The notes beneath the pieces were generated by a model. That model ran no database searches, was not told the origin of the DNA, and saw only the letters and a list, made by a program, of their open reading frames with translations. Below are positions 17,767 to 26,596 of a DNA stretch of 64,000 nt, one piece after another. The position numbers were made by a program, and so were the translations under genes. The DNA is from Salegentibacter mishustinae (GTDB lineage: Bacteria; Bacteroidota; Bacteroidia; Flavobacteriales; Flavobacteriaceae), in the NCBI RefSeq assembly GCF_002900095.1, contig NZ_LLKN01000002.1, positions 1,984,001-2,048,000 on the forward strand, read 5' to 3'. Every line of letters begins with the position of its first letter. Position 1 is the first letter of the stretch.

Positions 17767-18978
17767 CTATGAATACCACTCCAAAATCTCCTTCCCAATC
17801 TCTGCATTTAATTTGCCATTTTCAATTATGTTTAACCGTCCCACAGCACATTGGTGATCCCTTGCTTTAAAATTCTTAAAATCGGGGACAATGGTTTTAG
17901 TGGCAGGATAGAGTAACATCGATTGTACAGACTCCCAGTAATCATTGTAAACGTACATCTGACGGAGATCCTGGGTAGAAGGTTTGAAATTTTGAATGTT
18001 TTTCCATTTCGTATCGATCACATAAAACTGGTCTTTCTTTTTAACGACGATATCCGGACGGATAGTTATTCCCTGCCAGAACTCTTTAGAGCTTTGTCCA
18101 TACACTTCTGTATCCTCCAACTTCAAAGCTTCTTTCTTCATCTTCACCAACACATATTCTTCCCAAAGGCTATTCATATCAAAAAGCAATGCGAGCATTT
18201 TTTCATCTCCGGAAGATATGTTTGGTGCGTAATGTAAAATAATAAATCTGGCAATTTCTAGAGCAGTTTTATAAGGCTGTGATTTCCTATCAAGTTTTAA
18301 TTTCTTAAAAGTATCTGCATCAATTTTAGAGGATGAAACCTCTGGAAAATTTAATTGTATTGATTTACATTTCGAATACAGATAAGAACCTTTTGAAAAA
18401 TGTTCTATAATGTCAAGAGCATAGGAAAGAATTTGATGGATCTGATGATCATAATCGTATACCTGATGTGTGCTATAAAAGCGCTCTTTATGGATTAGAT
18501 TTTTCTGAAGGTGGGCTGCAAATTCTAATTTGCCTTTAAGTGCTTTTACATTTCCTGTTTTTCGGCGATATTGCTTTATCAAACCCTGTCTTACCAGAAG
18601 ATCAACCTCAGTTAGATACCACTCAAAATAAATCTCTAGTAAATGAATTTTCTGTTTGGAAACATTAGCTTCACCAACTTTTTGAACTTTGAGATTTTTG
18701 GTAGCTTTCAACATATCCATTAAAACATCCCGCCATAATTTTGGGTTATCATTGTTTGTTGAATCTATCTTCGGAAGAATTTCCACCGTCAATCCATCTA
18801 CTTCAATAACACCTACATAGTTTTTAAATTTGATGCCGTTATAGCGCAAGTCAAAGTAGCAATCATCATGTAGAGCATTTAGTTTTGAAAAAGCTTTTAA
18901 ATGTTTTTGTTTAAATGCTCCGCCAACTTTTTTGAACTCATGCTCATAAACTTGTATTATGTTATTTGCTTTCTTCAC
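17767..18978 (-). CDS. mcrC: McrC-family restriction endonuclease subunit
   Basis: The 403-residue protein has the McrC layout: an N-terminal beta/alpha part (FKNYVGVIEVDGLTVEILPK, DVLMDMLKATKN) that binds the McrB ring, and a C-terminal PD-(D/E)XK nuclease with RPDIVVKKKDQFYVIDTKWK at about residues 306-325. In McrBC, GTP hydrolysis by McrB translocates DNA between modified recognition sites and McrC cuts both strands. The start overlaps the end of mcrB by 17 bases, so the two are translated together. It is the most distal gene of the minus-strand defence run. The modification recognised cannot be read from the sequence. Confidence 0.9.
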   Translation of the reverse strand: MKKANNIIQVYEHEFKKVGGAFKQKHLKAFSKLNALHDDCYFDLRYNGIKFKNYVGVIEVDGLTVEILPKIDSTNNDNPKLWRDVLMDMLKATKNLKVQKVGEANVSKQKIHLLEIYFEWYLTEVDLLVRQGLIKQYRRKTGNVKALKGKLEFAAHLQKNLIHKERFYSTHQVYDYDHQIHQILSYALDIIEHFSKGSYLYSKCKSIQLNFPEVSSSKIDADTFKKLKLDRKSQPYKTALEIARFIILHYAPNISSGDEKMLALLFDMNSLWEEYVLVKMKKEALKLEDTEVYGQSSKEFWQGITIRPDIVVKKKDQFYVIDTKWKNIQNFKPSTQDLRQMYVYNDYWESVQSMLLYPATKTIVPDFKNFKARDHQCAVGRLNIIENGKLNAEIGKEILEWYS

Positions 18979-21685
18979 TTTTCTTATTTAAAAGTATATG
19001 TACAGCATTCTCAATATCATTAACGTTTTTTAGTTTATAAGATTCTACAATCTCAGGTGCCTCTATACCTGGGTAAGCAAATGTAATATCTGATTTCTTT
19101 TTCTCAACAAAACCTTCTCCTAATACCAAAGCTATTTTCTCGTAGTCGTTATAAAAATATTCCTGTAACAAGGGTATTACCTTATTTTCAAAAGCATGCT
19201 TTAAGGCTTCTGCAACTCCTGATTCAATATTGATAAAATAGGAATGACCAATAGTGTGGTCCCGATCCACCAGCGCCTCAATTCTTTCATTAATAGTTGT
19301 TAGAACTTCCTTTAGATTAAAACCGTTAAAAATGATATCTTTTAAAAGTTCAGGTTTAGGAATCATCTCTTCAAATGCGAATCTTCGGCGTAAAGCTGTA
19401 TCCAACGCCTCTACGCTTCGATCTGCTGTATTCATTGTTCCAATTATATAAACATTGGGTGGTACCGTAAATTGCTCTTTAGAATACGGCAATTCAACAC
19501 TGATTTCTTCTTCTCTACTCATCCGTTTGTCGGGTTCCAGAAGTGTAATTAACTCCCCAAAAATACCTGAAACATTTCCTCTGTTTATTTCGTCTATCAC
19601 CAAAACATAGTTTCTGAGATTTTCCCGATTGGAGGGAGTATTTTCATCTGGAAATTCAGAATGATAGGATTTTAATTTATTTAAAATCCCTGGATAATAG
19701 ATTCCGACTCCTGTAGATCTAATTTCTTTACGGTTATAATATGCGTCACGCAGTGTAGAAATACTTAAACTATGACCTGTACCACCACTAGCTTTCTCAA
19801 ATTGAATAGAGCTCTCAGTAAAACCTATAATTTTATAATCTTTACCCTGAGTTTTTAGCGGGAAGCTTATATTTTCATTTTCTTCCCATTCCTCTTTTAA
19901 CTTTGCAAAAGCTTCATCGAAAGATAACCCATTGGCCTGCCCTTTATTAAATTCAAGCCAGTTGTTTTTGGCTTTTTCGCACAACTTTTTAAAAACACCG
20001 GGTGCAACATCATATATTACTTTTTTATCTTCCGTAGTATTAGGCTTTATACCTTCCACAAAATCTTCATATCCGAATGATTGATGAAAAGTTGTAAACA
20101 CTATTTGCCCATTTTCAAACAGTCGATCATATTCTAAAACTATCGATTTTCTTTTTTCCATTTCATTAGAACCACTCGCTGAAAAGTCTGGATTTACAAT
20201 GTAGACAGCTAAAGATTTGGTTTTGTAAGTCTTTCCAGTTCCCGGAGGGCCGTATAATATCTGGTTTAATGGATAATTAAATTTATTTTCTGTAAAATCA
20301 ATGACTCTATTCTCTGAGACTTCTCCATTTCGAGTAAACTCCACATCGTAATAAGGCTTGAATAGCGTTTTATTCGCTTCCGATAAATCAGTTATCTCTA
20401 CAAACGTCGTATTACCACTTGGCATCCAGGAACGCGTATCCTCTTTTAAATCCCTAGTATGATTTTGTAGCGGTGATTTAACCTTTTCTAGTTGTCTTGC
20501 TATATAACCTTCCTCATCAATTAACTTCTCGAGGGGTTCATCTAATTTTTCATAGCCAGATTTAATCTGATACAAGCCATCAAGCTTATCTTTACCATAG
20601 GTTACATATACGTAATCACCAACCTCTGCTTCTTTTTTAAAACGATCTCCCTGGCTAAGGCCTGTCTGTTCATGCATTACGCCAATAGAACGAAATAGAA
20701 TCTCATTTACGATTTTTTTGTCCCTAAATTTTTTACTCTTGTAAAAAGTTCCCATTGATAATTTATATAATTTATGGGAATTAAGATTAATCTGCTTTAT
20801 ATCCTTAAACCAATTTTCAATAATTTCATCTTTATAAATGACCTCTTTTAAAGCGTTATTTGTGGTAGAGGCCTCCTGGTTCCAATTTTTGAATTTTGTT
20901 GTTGAGGAATATTCGTATTCAGCCTTCGTACAGGCAATAAAATCATCTAAAAAATCAGGAGTGAGATTTCTAAAAGTGTTAAGATATAAACGAACTAGCG
21001 CATGTTTCTTGTTATTAGCTTCGGCAAAATTAGAGACTTTAAAAACTGGTAAACTTGATTCGTTTTTTTGAAAATATTCTTCGCTAAGAATAAAACCCCA
21101 TGTAGTTTTACCTTCCTGATTTTTAAAAGTAAATATTGGTTTCATTCCAATTAATAACATTGCCTCATTTTCACGGGTTATTGCAGCTCTAAATTTTTCG
21201 TGGTCGATGTTTAAGTCACGAATAACAATACTCGCAAATAATAACCAGTCCTGAAAACTATGTTTGTCTTCTAAATCATTATAGAATTGTTTTAACTTTT
21301 TTTTCTCTTCCTGGGTATATCTCATATTTGATAATGTCTTTGAAAACTTTTCGTCTAAAAATTTAAAGTAATTTTTCCGCCCTAAAATTGCTCTGGGAAT
21401 TCCATTGCTATTTTGCTTATCATATCTATAAAACTCACGGTTTCTAAGCCTTCCCTCTTTATGTGTAATATTATTTATAATAAAAGACTTTAGCTTCTCC
21501 ACTTCTACTTTAGAAACCTGAAAAAGTTCCCGAGATGGGAAAAAAGCATCTATTTCTTCTAACTTGGATATGACTGAATCCTTATTATCTCCCAAATAAT
21601 TTTTATAAGAATTAGGGGCCTTATGAATTAACCAATTAGCGAATTGAGTTTTAATGTTTTTTACTAGATTAGTAGATTCTTCCAT
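18962..21685 (-). CDS. mcrB: McrB-family GTPase subunit of McrBC-type restriction system
   Basis: The 907-residue protein has a large N-terminal half (1-460) with a probable DNA- or modification-binding region, including FKKEAEVGDYVYVTYGK, which resembles an EVE/PUA-like module. The C-terminal AAA+ motor has Walker A LYGPPGTGKTYK (about 478), Walker B VLVIDEINRGN (about 698), the McrB hallmark MNTADRS (about 750) and the arginine finger LDTALRRRF. It forms the hexameric motor that activates McrC. It is much longer than E. coli McrB (459 residues), and the extra N-terminal sequence presumably sets specificity. The HNH gene ends 138 bases upstream on the same strand. Confidence 0.9.
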   Translation of the reverse strand: MEESTNLVKNIKTQFANWLIHKAPNSYKNYLGDNKDSVISKLEEIDAFFPSRELFQVSKVEVEKLKSFIINNITHKEGRLRNREFYRYDKQNSNGIPRAILGRKNYFKFLDEKFSKTLSNMRYTQEEKKKLKQFYNDLEDKHSFQDWLLFASIVIRDLNIDHEKFRAAITRENEAMLLIGMKPIFTFKNQEGKTTWGFILSEEYFQKNESSLPVFKVSNFAEANNKKHALVRLYLNTFRNLTPDFLDDFIACTKAEYEYSSTTKFKNWNQEASTTNNALKEVIYKDEIIENWFKDIKQINLNSHKLYKLSMGTFYKSKKFRDKKIVNEILFRSIGVMHEQTGLSQGDRFKKEAEVGDYVYVTYGKDKLDGLYQIKSGYEKLDEPLEKLIDEEGYIARQLEKVKSPLQNHTRDLKEDTRSWMPSGNTTFVEITDLSEANKTLFKPYYDVEFTRNGEVSENRVIDFTENKFNYPLNQILYGPPGTGKTYKTKSLAVYIVNPDFSASGSNEMEKRKSIVLEYDRLFENGQIVFTTFHQSFGYEDFVEGIKPNTTEDKKVIYDVAPGVFKKLCEKAKNNWLEFNKGQANGLSFDEAFAKLKEEWEENENISFPLKTQGKDYKIIGFTESSIQFEKASGGTGHSLSISTLRDAYYNRKEIRSTGVGIYYPGILNKLKSYHSEFPDENTPSNRENLRNYVLVIDEINRGNVSGIFGELITLLEPDKRMSREEEISVELPYSKEQFTVPPNVYIIGTMNTADRSVEALDTALRRRFAFEEMIPKPELLKDIIFNGFNLKEVLTTINERIEALVDRDHTIGHSYFINIESGVAEALKHAFENKVIPLLQEYFYNDYEKIALVLGEGFVEKKKSDITFAYPGIEAPEIVESYKLKNVNDIENAVHILLNKKSEESK

Positions 21686-21823
21686 TGTTGCTAATTATTA
21701 ATAAGATGTTTTTATTTTTAAAATACTAAAAAAGGTAATAGATAAACCTGTTAAAAACTTTCCGTTTTATTTTGAGTAGTCTACATATCCACATAACAAA
21801 AACCAGTCTTTTTTTTAACTTTC

Positions 21824-22849
21824 CTATTTTATATTTAATAACTCCTTAATTATATCATGCTTAAATTTACTTAAAGGTCTTTTATGATAGTTATCTCGTT
21901 CGGTTTCGATGCCAAATATCAATCTATATTTCTCCGCCTCTGACATTACTAAATTTCCTTTTTTGAATGTTTTATTAAAAAGTATATCTAGATAATTTTG
22001 GGAATACTTATATCTTAAATCTATTAAATCCTGTAGTTCCCTTGATGCATGTCCTTTGTACAAAAGTTCGGTTTGCAATTCATCAGCAGTCCTTTTTATT
22101 TTGGGGTTGAAGGGAGATTGTTTTATTTGTATTATGTTTTCTCGAAGAGATTTTTTGAAGAAGCTGAATTGAAAAAGATCTGATATTTCTTCATCCACAT
22201 ACGGATGAAAATGATCTTTTAAATTAAGTGGATTCTCTCCTTTTATAGATGACCCATTGCAAATTGAACAAGATGGAATTAAATTATAGAAAGATAACGC
22301 CAATAGTGGATAAGTCCCTTTTGGAAACCAATGACCAAATTGCGGAACCATTCCACTATTTTCACCATTCTTCTTTAAGGTGAAAATATATTGTCGATTA
22401 CAGTATGTACACGTATCCCTGCTAAGCTTAGTAGCAAGGGTATAATTCTGTTTAGTTTTTAAAAACCATTTAGTATAACCTGATTCAACAAATAAGGACT
22501 TTGCTTCATCATTAAATTTTTTTAGTTTCTCAAAGTATTTCTGGGTATTCTTTTCTATTCCTTTTGTATAATCTTTCACTAAAGAGCAATTGATATCAAA
22601 AATTTTCTTAGGATCTCCTTGTATTAAACCAGCAACTATTGAATCATTATTAAGTAATTCCCTAAAGTTTTCATCCAATCCTCCTTTCTTCTGCATTTTA
22701 GAATTGCAAAATTCACATTCTGAATTCAAACATTTGTGCCCATTAGGATTCCTTTTGGTTCTCCGACCTTTAACTTTTATCTTTAGCCAGCATATTACTT
22801 TAGGACTGTACTCCTCTAATGATTTTTTTTGGCTACCTAGATATATCAT
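21824..22849 (-). CDS. HNH endonuclease partner of Septu-like (PtuB-like) system
   Basis: The 341-residue protein has four Cys-pair segments, including CNSECEFC near residue 45 and an HNH core: TCTYCNRQYIF (about 148), FGHWFPKGTYPLLALSFYNL (about 173) and CSICNG (about 197). The last two are typical of HNH nucleases that accompany AAA/ABC-type ATPases in Septu and retron-Eco7-like systems; the usual Asp-His is Gly-His here, with the catalytic His kept. Its ATG overlaps the TGA of the ATPase gene (22846-22849), so the pair would be co-translated. Because the ATPase gene is split by an IS, this nuclease is probably orphaned or poorly expressed. Confidence 0.75.
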   Translation of the reverse strand: MIYLGSQKKSLEEYSPKVICWLKIKVKGRRTKRNPNGHKCLNSECEFCNSKMQKKGGLDENFRELLNNDSIVAGLIQGDPKKIFDINCSLVKDYTKGIEKNTQKYFEKLKKFNDEAKSLFVESGYTKWFLKTKQNYTLATKLSRDTCTYCNRQYIFTLKKNGENSGMVPQFGHWFPKGTYPLLALSFYNLIPSCSICNGSSIKGENPLNLKDHFHPYVDEEISDLFQFSFFKKSLRENIIQIKQSPFNPKIKRTADELQTELLYKGHASRELQDLIDLRYKYSQNYLDILFNKTFKKGNLVMSEAEKYRLIFGIETERDNYHKRPLSKFKHDIIKELLNIK

Positions 22850-24659
22850 TCTACTTCAAAATTAATTTCCAAACCCATTTGTTCTGCCATTTTTTTAAGT
22901 CTATTCTTTTTATCCTGTTCATTCAGTTCTTTCTCAAAAATACTAAAGAACATATCCTCTAGTTTTTGGCGCAAAAGAGGTTCATCAATTAAAGAAATGA
23001 TCTTCTTATGTTTTTCTTTTTTTTCTACGTCTCGATCCTTATCATTTAACCAGCCTATAGTTTCTTCAATTTTATTTTTTGCAAAATCACCCATTAAACC
23101 GTCTTCAATAAAAAATGAGTCGGATAAAAGATCTGTTATGTTAGCTCCAAAGGACCTAGTTAGGTTACTATTTTGACTAGGCGTGTAAAGTTCTGACGGA
23201 CCGTTATTAGATTTTTTTAAATAAATTATATTCTCCTTGGCTAAGTCAGTCAAAGTCAAAGGATCGTGTGTGCTAAATATTATCTGGATTTCATTTTGTT
23301 TAAATTCTTGCCTTTCTGTTTTGGGAAGATTAGCTTTAAATATTTCGGGAAGTAATTTTCTAATCGCATTAACAAACTTCTTTTGCCACAAAGGGTGAAA
23401 ACCTATAGTAGCTTCATCCAAAAGTATTATCTGATATCTATTTTCCTGAAACGCATCTAAATCATGAAAGTAGGCCAACAAATCAAGTAAAATTTCTTCC
23501 CCTTGCGACAAGGAATAGTTTGGTTGAATAGTAAAAATTTCTATATACTTAAAGCCTTTAAAATCGGAGGTCCAAGATCTATAGTTCTTCTCTAAATTCA
23601 CCTTTAAATTAAAAAAATCTTTCTTTAATAAGTTATCTAATGATTCCTTATTAATAATGTTATTCTCTGGAAGCATTGAAAGCAGCTTTAAACCATCTTG
23701 AATAAATGCCGTTGCAGTAGTTTCCTTCTTCTTTGTTTTCCTTAATATTTCTTCTCTGAGTTTCGTAATTAGAAAAGTAATGCTAGAAAAATCTTTTATT
23801 TTAATTTTAGAAAGTAACTCTTCCTCTATCTGATATGAATGGCCATTTTCCTCGATTATTGAAATGATCCGAGACATTATGTAAATTTTTTCTCCAACTA
23901 AACAACGAAAGTCATCTTTATAAAGATTATCATATTCAGATAAGAAATTGATTCTTTCTTTATACTTTCCATTCTTAATCTTTTCTTGTAGATCTACTTC
24001 TTCAATTTTCTGCGTTTTTTCATTTAATATAAAGGTGTTATATAAGAATAATTCTGCTTGAAATAAATCATAATCAGTAATTAAGTTTGATGAAATCATT
24101 AAAGTTTGGTAAAATGGTAAATCGGGGTAAACTAATTTCAAATTTTTTACAATTTCACCATTTGACATTAACCTTAAACCACGTTCCAACTTGGAAATAT
24201 AATAATTACTTATCCTGTCATCTTTATATTCTTGATGATTTAGAAAAGGATTAAAAAAACTCGTAGGATTATAATAGGTGAAAATTGGACCTTTAAGATT
24301 ATTCCATATATTATAACCATAGTGATTACTAGTTTCTAATTTCCCTTTCTTAATACTGGCTATTTCTTTTTCAAATTTTAATTTGTGCCAAGTATTTTGA
24401 GGCTTAGAGAGGGACCTATTTAAAGTAATTATGACCTCATCATTGTTTTCGTAAATCAAAATGATATTAGGATTAGACATTAATTCATGAAAAATTGAAG
24501 TCTTTCCAACTCCATTCGCACCAACAATTGCAGTAATTAAACCTATTTTATCTCCATAGAAGTCATCAATATAGTTTCTATTAATTGTCCTTTTGTAAGC
24601 TACCCTTAAAAACGAACTGTTTAAAAGTATAATATATTTTATAACTTTAAACAGTAATT

Positions 24660-24926
24660 ATGAAGAAGAGTAGATATTCACCACAGCAAATCGCAAAGAT
24701 TTTAAAGGAATTCGATAACGGAAAAACAGCTGCAGAGATCAGCCGTGAATATGGCATTAGTACAGCGGCATTCTACAAATGGCGGGAACGTTATGGCGGG
24801 ATGAACGGCAAAGAGCTTAAACGCCTGAAGGACCTTGAAGAAGAGAACCGAAGGCTGAAGCAGATGTATGCCAACCTATCCCTGGATCATCAAATGGCCA
24901 AAGAAATCATCGAAAAAAAGCTTTAA
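24660..24926 (+). CDS. IS3-family transposase OrfA
   Basis: The 88-residue protein has the helix-turn-helix of HTH_Tnp_1: [20 protein letters not shown], then [20 protein letters not shown], followed by a leucine-zipper-like [18 protein letters not shown]. OrfA binds the IS ends and helps to regulate transposition. Near its 3' end the heptamer A-AAA-AAG (24914-24920) would allow ribosomes to slip -1 into the orfB frame, giving the OrfAB transposase, as in many IS3 elements. The start ATG is 66 bases inside the left IS end. Confidence 0.9.
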   Translation: MKKSRYSPQQIAKILKEFDNGKTAAEISREYGISTAAFYKWRERYGGMNGKELKRLKDLEEENRRLKQMYANLSLDHQMAKEIIEKKL

Positions 24927-24961
24927 AGCCCTGCCGTAAAAGAACCATTGCCAAAGAGCTC

Positions 24962-25792
24962 TTGCATTACGGTATTAGCAGGGCGTGCCGTGTTTTAAAT
25001 ATGAGCAAAAGCGTTTTTTATTACCAGCCAATTCCTAAGGACGATACAGCTATCGAAGCGGCTTTACAAGAGAAAGCCAAAGAACATAGCGAAGAAGGCT
25101 TCTGGATGGCTTACGATCGATTAAGGAGTGAAGGCAAGCCCTGGAATCATAAGCGGGTGTACCGGGTCTATAAACAGCTTGGTTTAAGTTTGAGACGAAA
25201 GGTAAAAAAGCGGTTACCCGCCAGGGTTAAAGAACCCCTGGAGGCTCCCATAGCTCCTAATCGTAGCTGGAGTATTGATTTTGTAACGGATGTTTTAGAA
25301 AATAAAAAGCGCTTCCGTGGCTTAACGGTAATTGATGATTACAACCGAGAAGCATTGCATATAGAAATTGATTTTTCACTACCCAGCAAACGTGTCGTCT
25401 GGGTATTGAACCATTTGATTAATCGCAGAGGAAAACCTCAAAAAATAAGAATGGATAATGGTCCTGAATTTGTTGCTAAGATCGCTTCAGAATGGAGCCA
25501 GATGCAAGAGATCGACTTTCAGTATATCCAACCAGGGAAACCAACCCAGAATGCTTTTATAGAACGATTCAATGGAACCTATCGAAGAGGCGTTCTCAAT
25601 AAATACCTCTTTGAAGATCTAAATCAGGTAAGGGAACAAACCGAGACCTGGATGGAAGATTACAACAATGTAAGACCACATAATGCACTGGGAAAAATGG
25701 CCCCCGTAGCATACGCAAAAACTCATTCTCCTGGCGGTACCGCCAGGAGAATGAAAAATGATATTTTTGGACAATCAAGCAGTTCTAATTAG
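24962..25792 (+). CDS. IS3-family transposase OrfB (DDE integrase domain)
   Basis: The product has HTH_21 ([22 protein letters not shown]) and an rve integrase core with the DDE residues in [18 protein letters not shown] and [13 protein letters not shown], then [12 protein letters not shown]. The first start in this frame is a TTG at 24962, but the frame is open back through the slippery site, so the protein is most likely made as an OrfAB fusion starting at 24660. It looks complete and could be active. It ends 12 bases before the right end of the IS. Confidence 0.9.
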   Translation: MHYGISRACRVLNMSKSVFYYQPIPKDDTAIEAALQEKAKEHSEEGFWMAYDRLRSEGKPWNHKRVYRVYKQLGLSLRRKVKKRLPARVKEPLEAPIAPNRSWSIDFVTDVLENKKRFRGLTVIDDYNREALHIEIDFSLPSKRVVWVLNHLINRRGKPQKIRMDNGPEFVAKIASEWSQMQEIDFQYIQPGKPTQNAFIERFNGTYRRGVLNKYLFEDLNQVREQTETWMEDYNNVRPHNALGKMAPVAYAKTHSPGGTARRMKNDIFGQSSSSN

Positions 25793-25957
25793 GGGAAGCT
25801 TACACTTTCGACCTTATATTTTCCATTATTTTCATTGATTTCATAAAAATATTTACCCCCACAGTTCAAGGTGTTATCTGGAATTAATCGATGTTTTGGG
25901 ATTTTAAATGCTGCAAGAATCATATTTAATCAGTTGATTTTTATTATTGAAAAACAC

Positions 25958-26593
25958 CTATCTCTCCACGTCCACATTAAAAATTGGAAACAAATCAGCA
26001 ACCATTTTATCTTCTATATAAAATCGGTTCACCGCATTATTAACTGCCTCACTATCCTCCAGTTCCAACCAGGAGATTGCAATGTGTTTTTTAATATATT
26101 GGAGAGAGTGATTTTGAAATATTCGTTCTAAACCTATTCTTAGCTGACTTACCGTATTAGGCTTTTTTTCAAAAGAAAAAGGTTCATTTGTGCGATGTTT
26201 ACCGTTTACATCTGTCCAGATGTTTTCAGTCGTGTAACGTAAATGCCCGGAGATTCTTTGCTTTAAATTGGTAGTTTTTCCAACATACAAACAAATCCGC
26301 TCATTGCAGGTAGCAGCTTGTAACCAGGCTTCACAAATCTGAACAGGTATAAGATCTTTTCGGTTGGATGGCCCCTTTAATTTATAACGCTGTTCGTTAA
26401 TTTCCTTTTTTAATACCGTAGTATCACCTACCCACCAAAAGGCGTAAACACCAGCTTTTTTAGCTAACTCCGCAAAATCCTTTTTACCATTTCTCTCTAA
26501 AAGTTCTTTTACAAAGATTGGCGAAACGCCCTCCAATTTCTCCACTGATTCGGTAATTACTTTTTTATCAAAAACGGCTGGACCTGAATGCAT
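25958..26593 (-). CDS. GIY-YIG nuclease-like protein linked to type I R-M operon
   Basis: The 211-residue protein has an N-terminal helical part (PAVFDKKVITESVEKLEGVS, a helix-hairpin-helix-like PIFVKELLERNGKKDFAEL) and a GIY-YIG-like core: GVYAFWWVG, then ICLYVGKTTNLKQRISGHL with the conserved Arg and His, and a possible metal-binding Glu in LRIGLERIF. The ATG at 26593 is used; the TTG three bases upstream is also possible. It starts 3 bases after the hsdS stop and so is the last gene of the R-M operon before the split ATPase. It may be a nuclease that assists restriction or an independent defence gene. Its function is inferred from the fold. Confidence 0.7.
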   Translation of the reverse strand: MHSGPAVFDKKVITESVEKLEGVSPIFVKELLERNGKKDFAELAKKAGVYAFWWVGDTTVLKKEINEQRYKLKGPSNRKDLIPVQICEAWLQAATCNERICLYVGKTTNLKQRISGHLRYTTENIWTDVNGKHRTNEPFSFEKKPNTVSQLRIGLERIFQNHSLQYIKKHIAISWLELEDSEAVNNAVNRFYIEDKMVADLFPIFNVDVER

Positions 26594-26596
26594 CAA

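Larger units (their letters stand above)
24594..25804 (+). mobile_element. IS3-family insertion sequence, 1211 bp
   Basis: The left end begins TGTAAGCTACCC (24594) and the right end, read inwards on the minus strand, begins TGTAAGCTTCCC (25804). The imperfect inverted repeats extend to about 25 bp, both closing with GAACTG. Ends are TG/CA as usual for IS3. It carries orfA and orfB with an A-rich slippery site. The direct repeat CTTT (24590-24593 and 25805-25808) is the target duplication. It is inserted against the direction of the ATPase gene. Confidence 0.9.
22846..25923 (-). pseudogene. Septu-like (PtuA-like) ATPase gene interrupted by IS3-family element
   Basis: The 5' part (25805-25923, starting MILAAFKIPKHRLI) is separated from the 3' part (22846-24593) by the IS at 24594-25804. 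Deleting the IS and one CTTT copy joins the parts in frame (…GKYKVE + RTINRNYIDD…) into 620 codons. The restored protein has Walker A GANGVGKT at 24499-24522, an ABC-like signature LSQGEE, Walker B IILLDEATIGFHP and the switch STHDP, in the OLD/AAA-15 style of PtuA. The 3' part has an ATG at 24480, but a product from there would lack Walker A. All other coding sequence is intact, which points to a recent insertion. It begins 35 bases after the GIY-YIG gene and overlaps the HNH gene by ATGA. Confidence 0.85.

Noticed and set aside
18962-21685. MoxR-type AAA ATPase as the identity of the 907-aa protein
   Set aside because: The MNTADRS motif and the overlapping McrC gene favour McrB.
24481-24660. 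Possible regulatory gap upstream of an ATPase starting at 24480
   Set aside because: The codons from 24481 to 24593 continue the ATPase frame, including Walker A, up to the IS boundary; it is coding sequence, not a gap.
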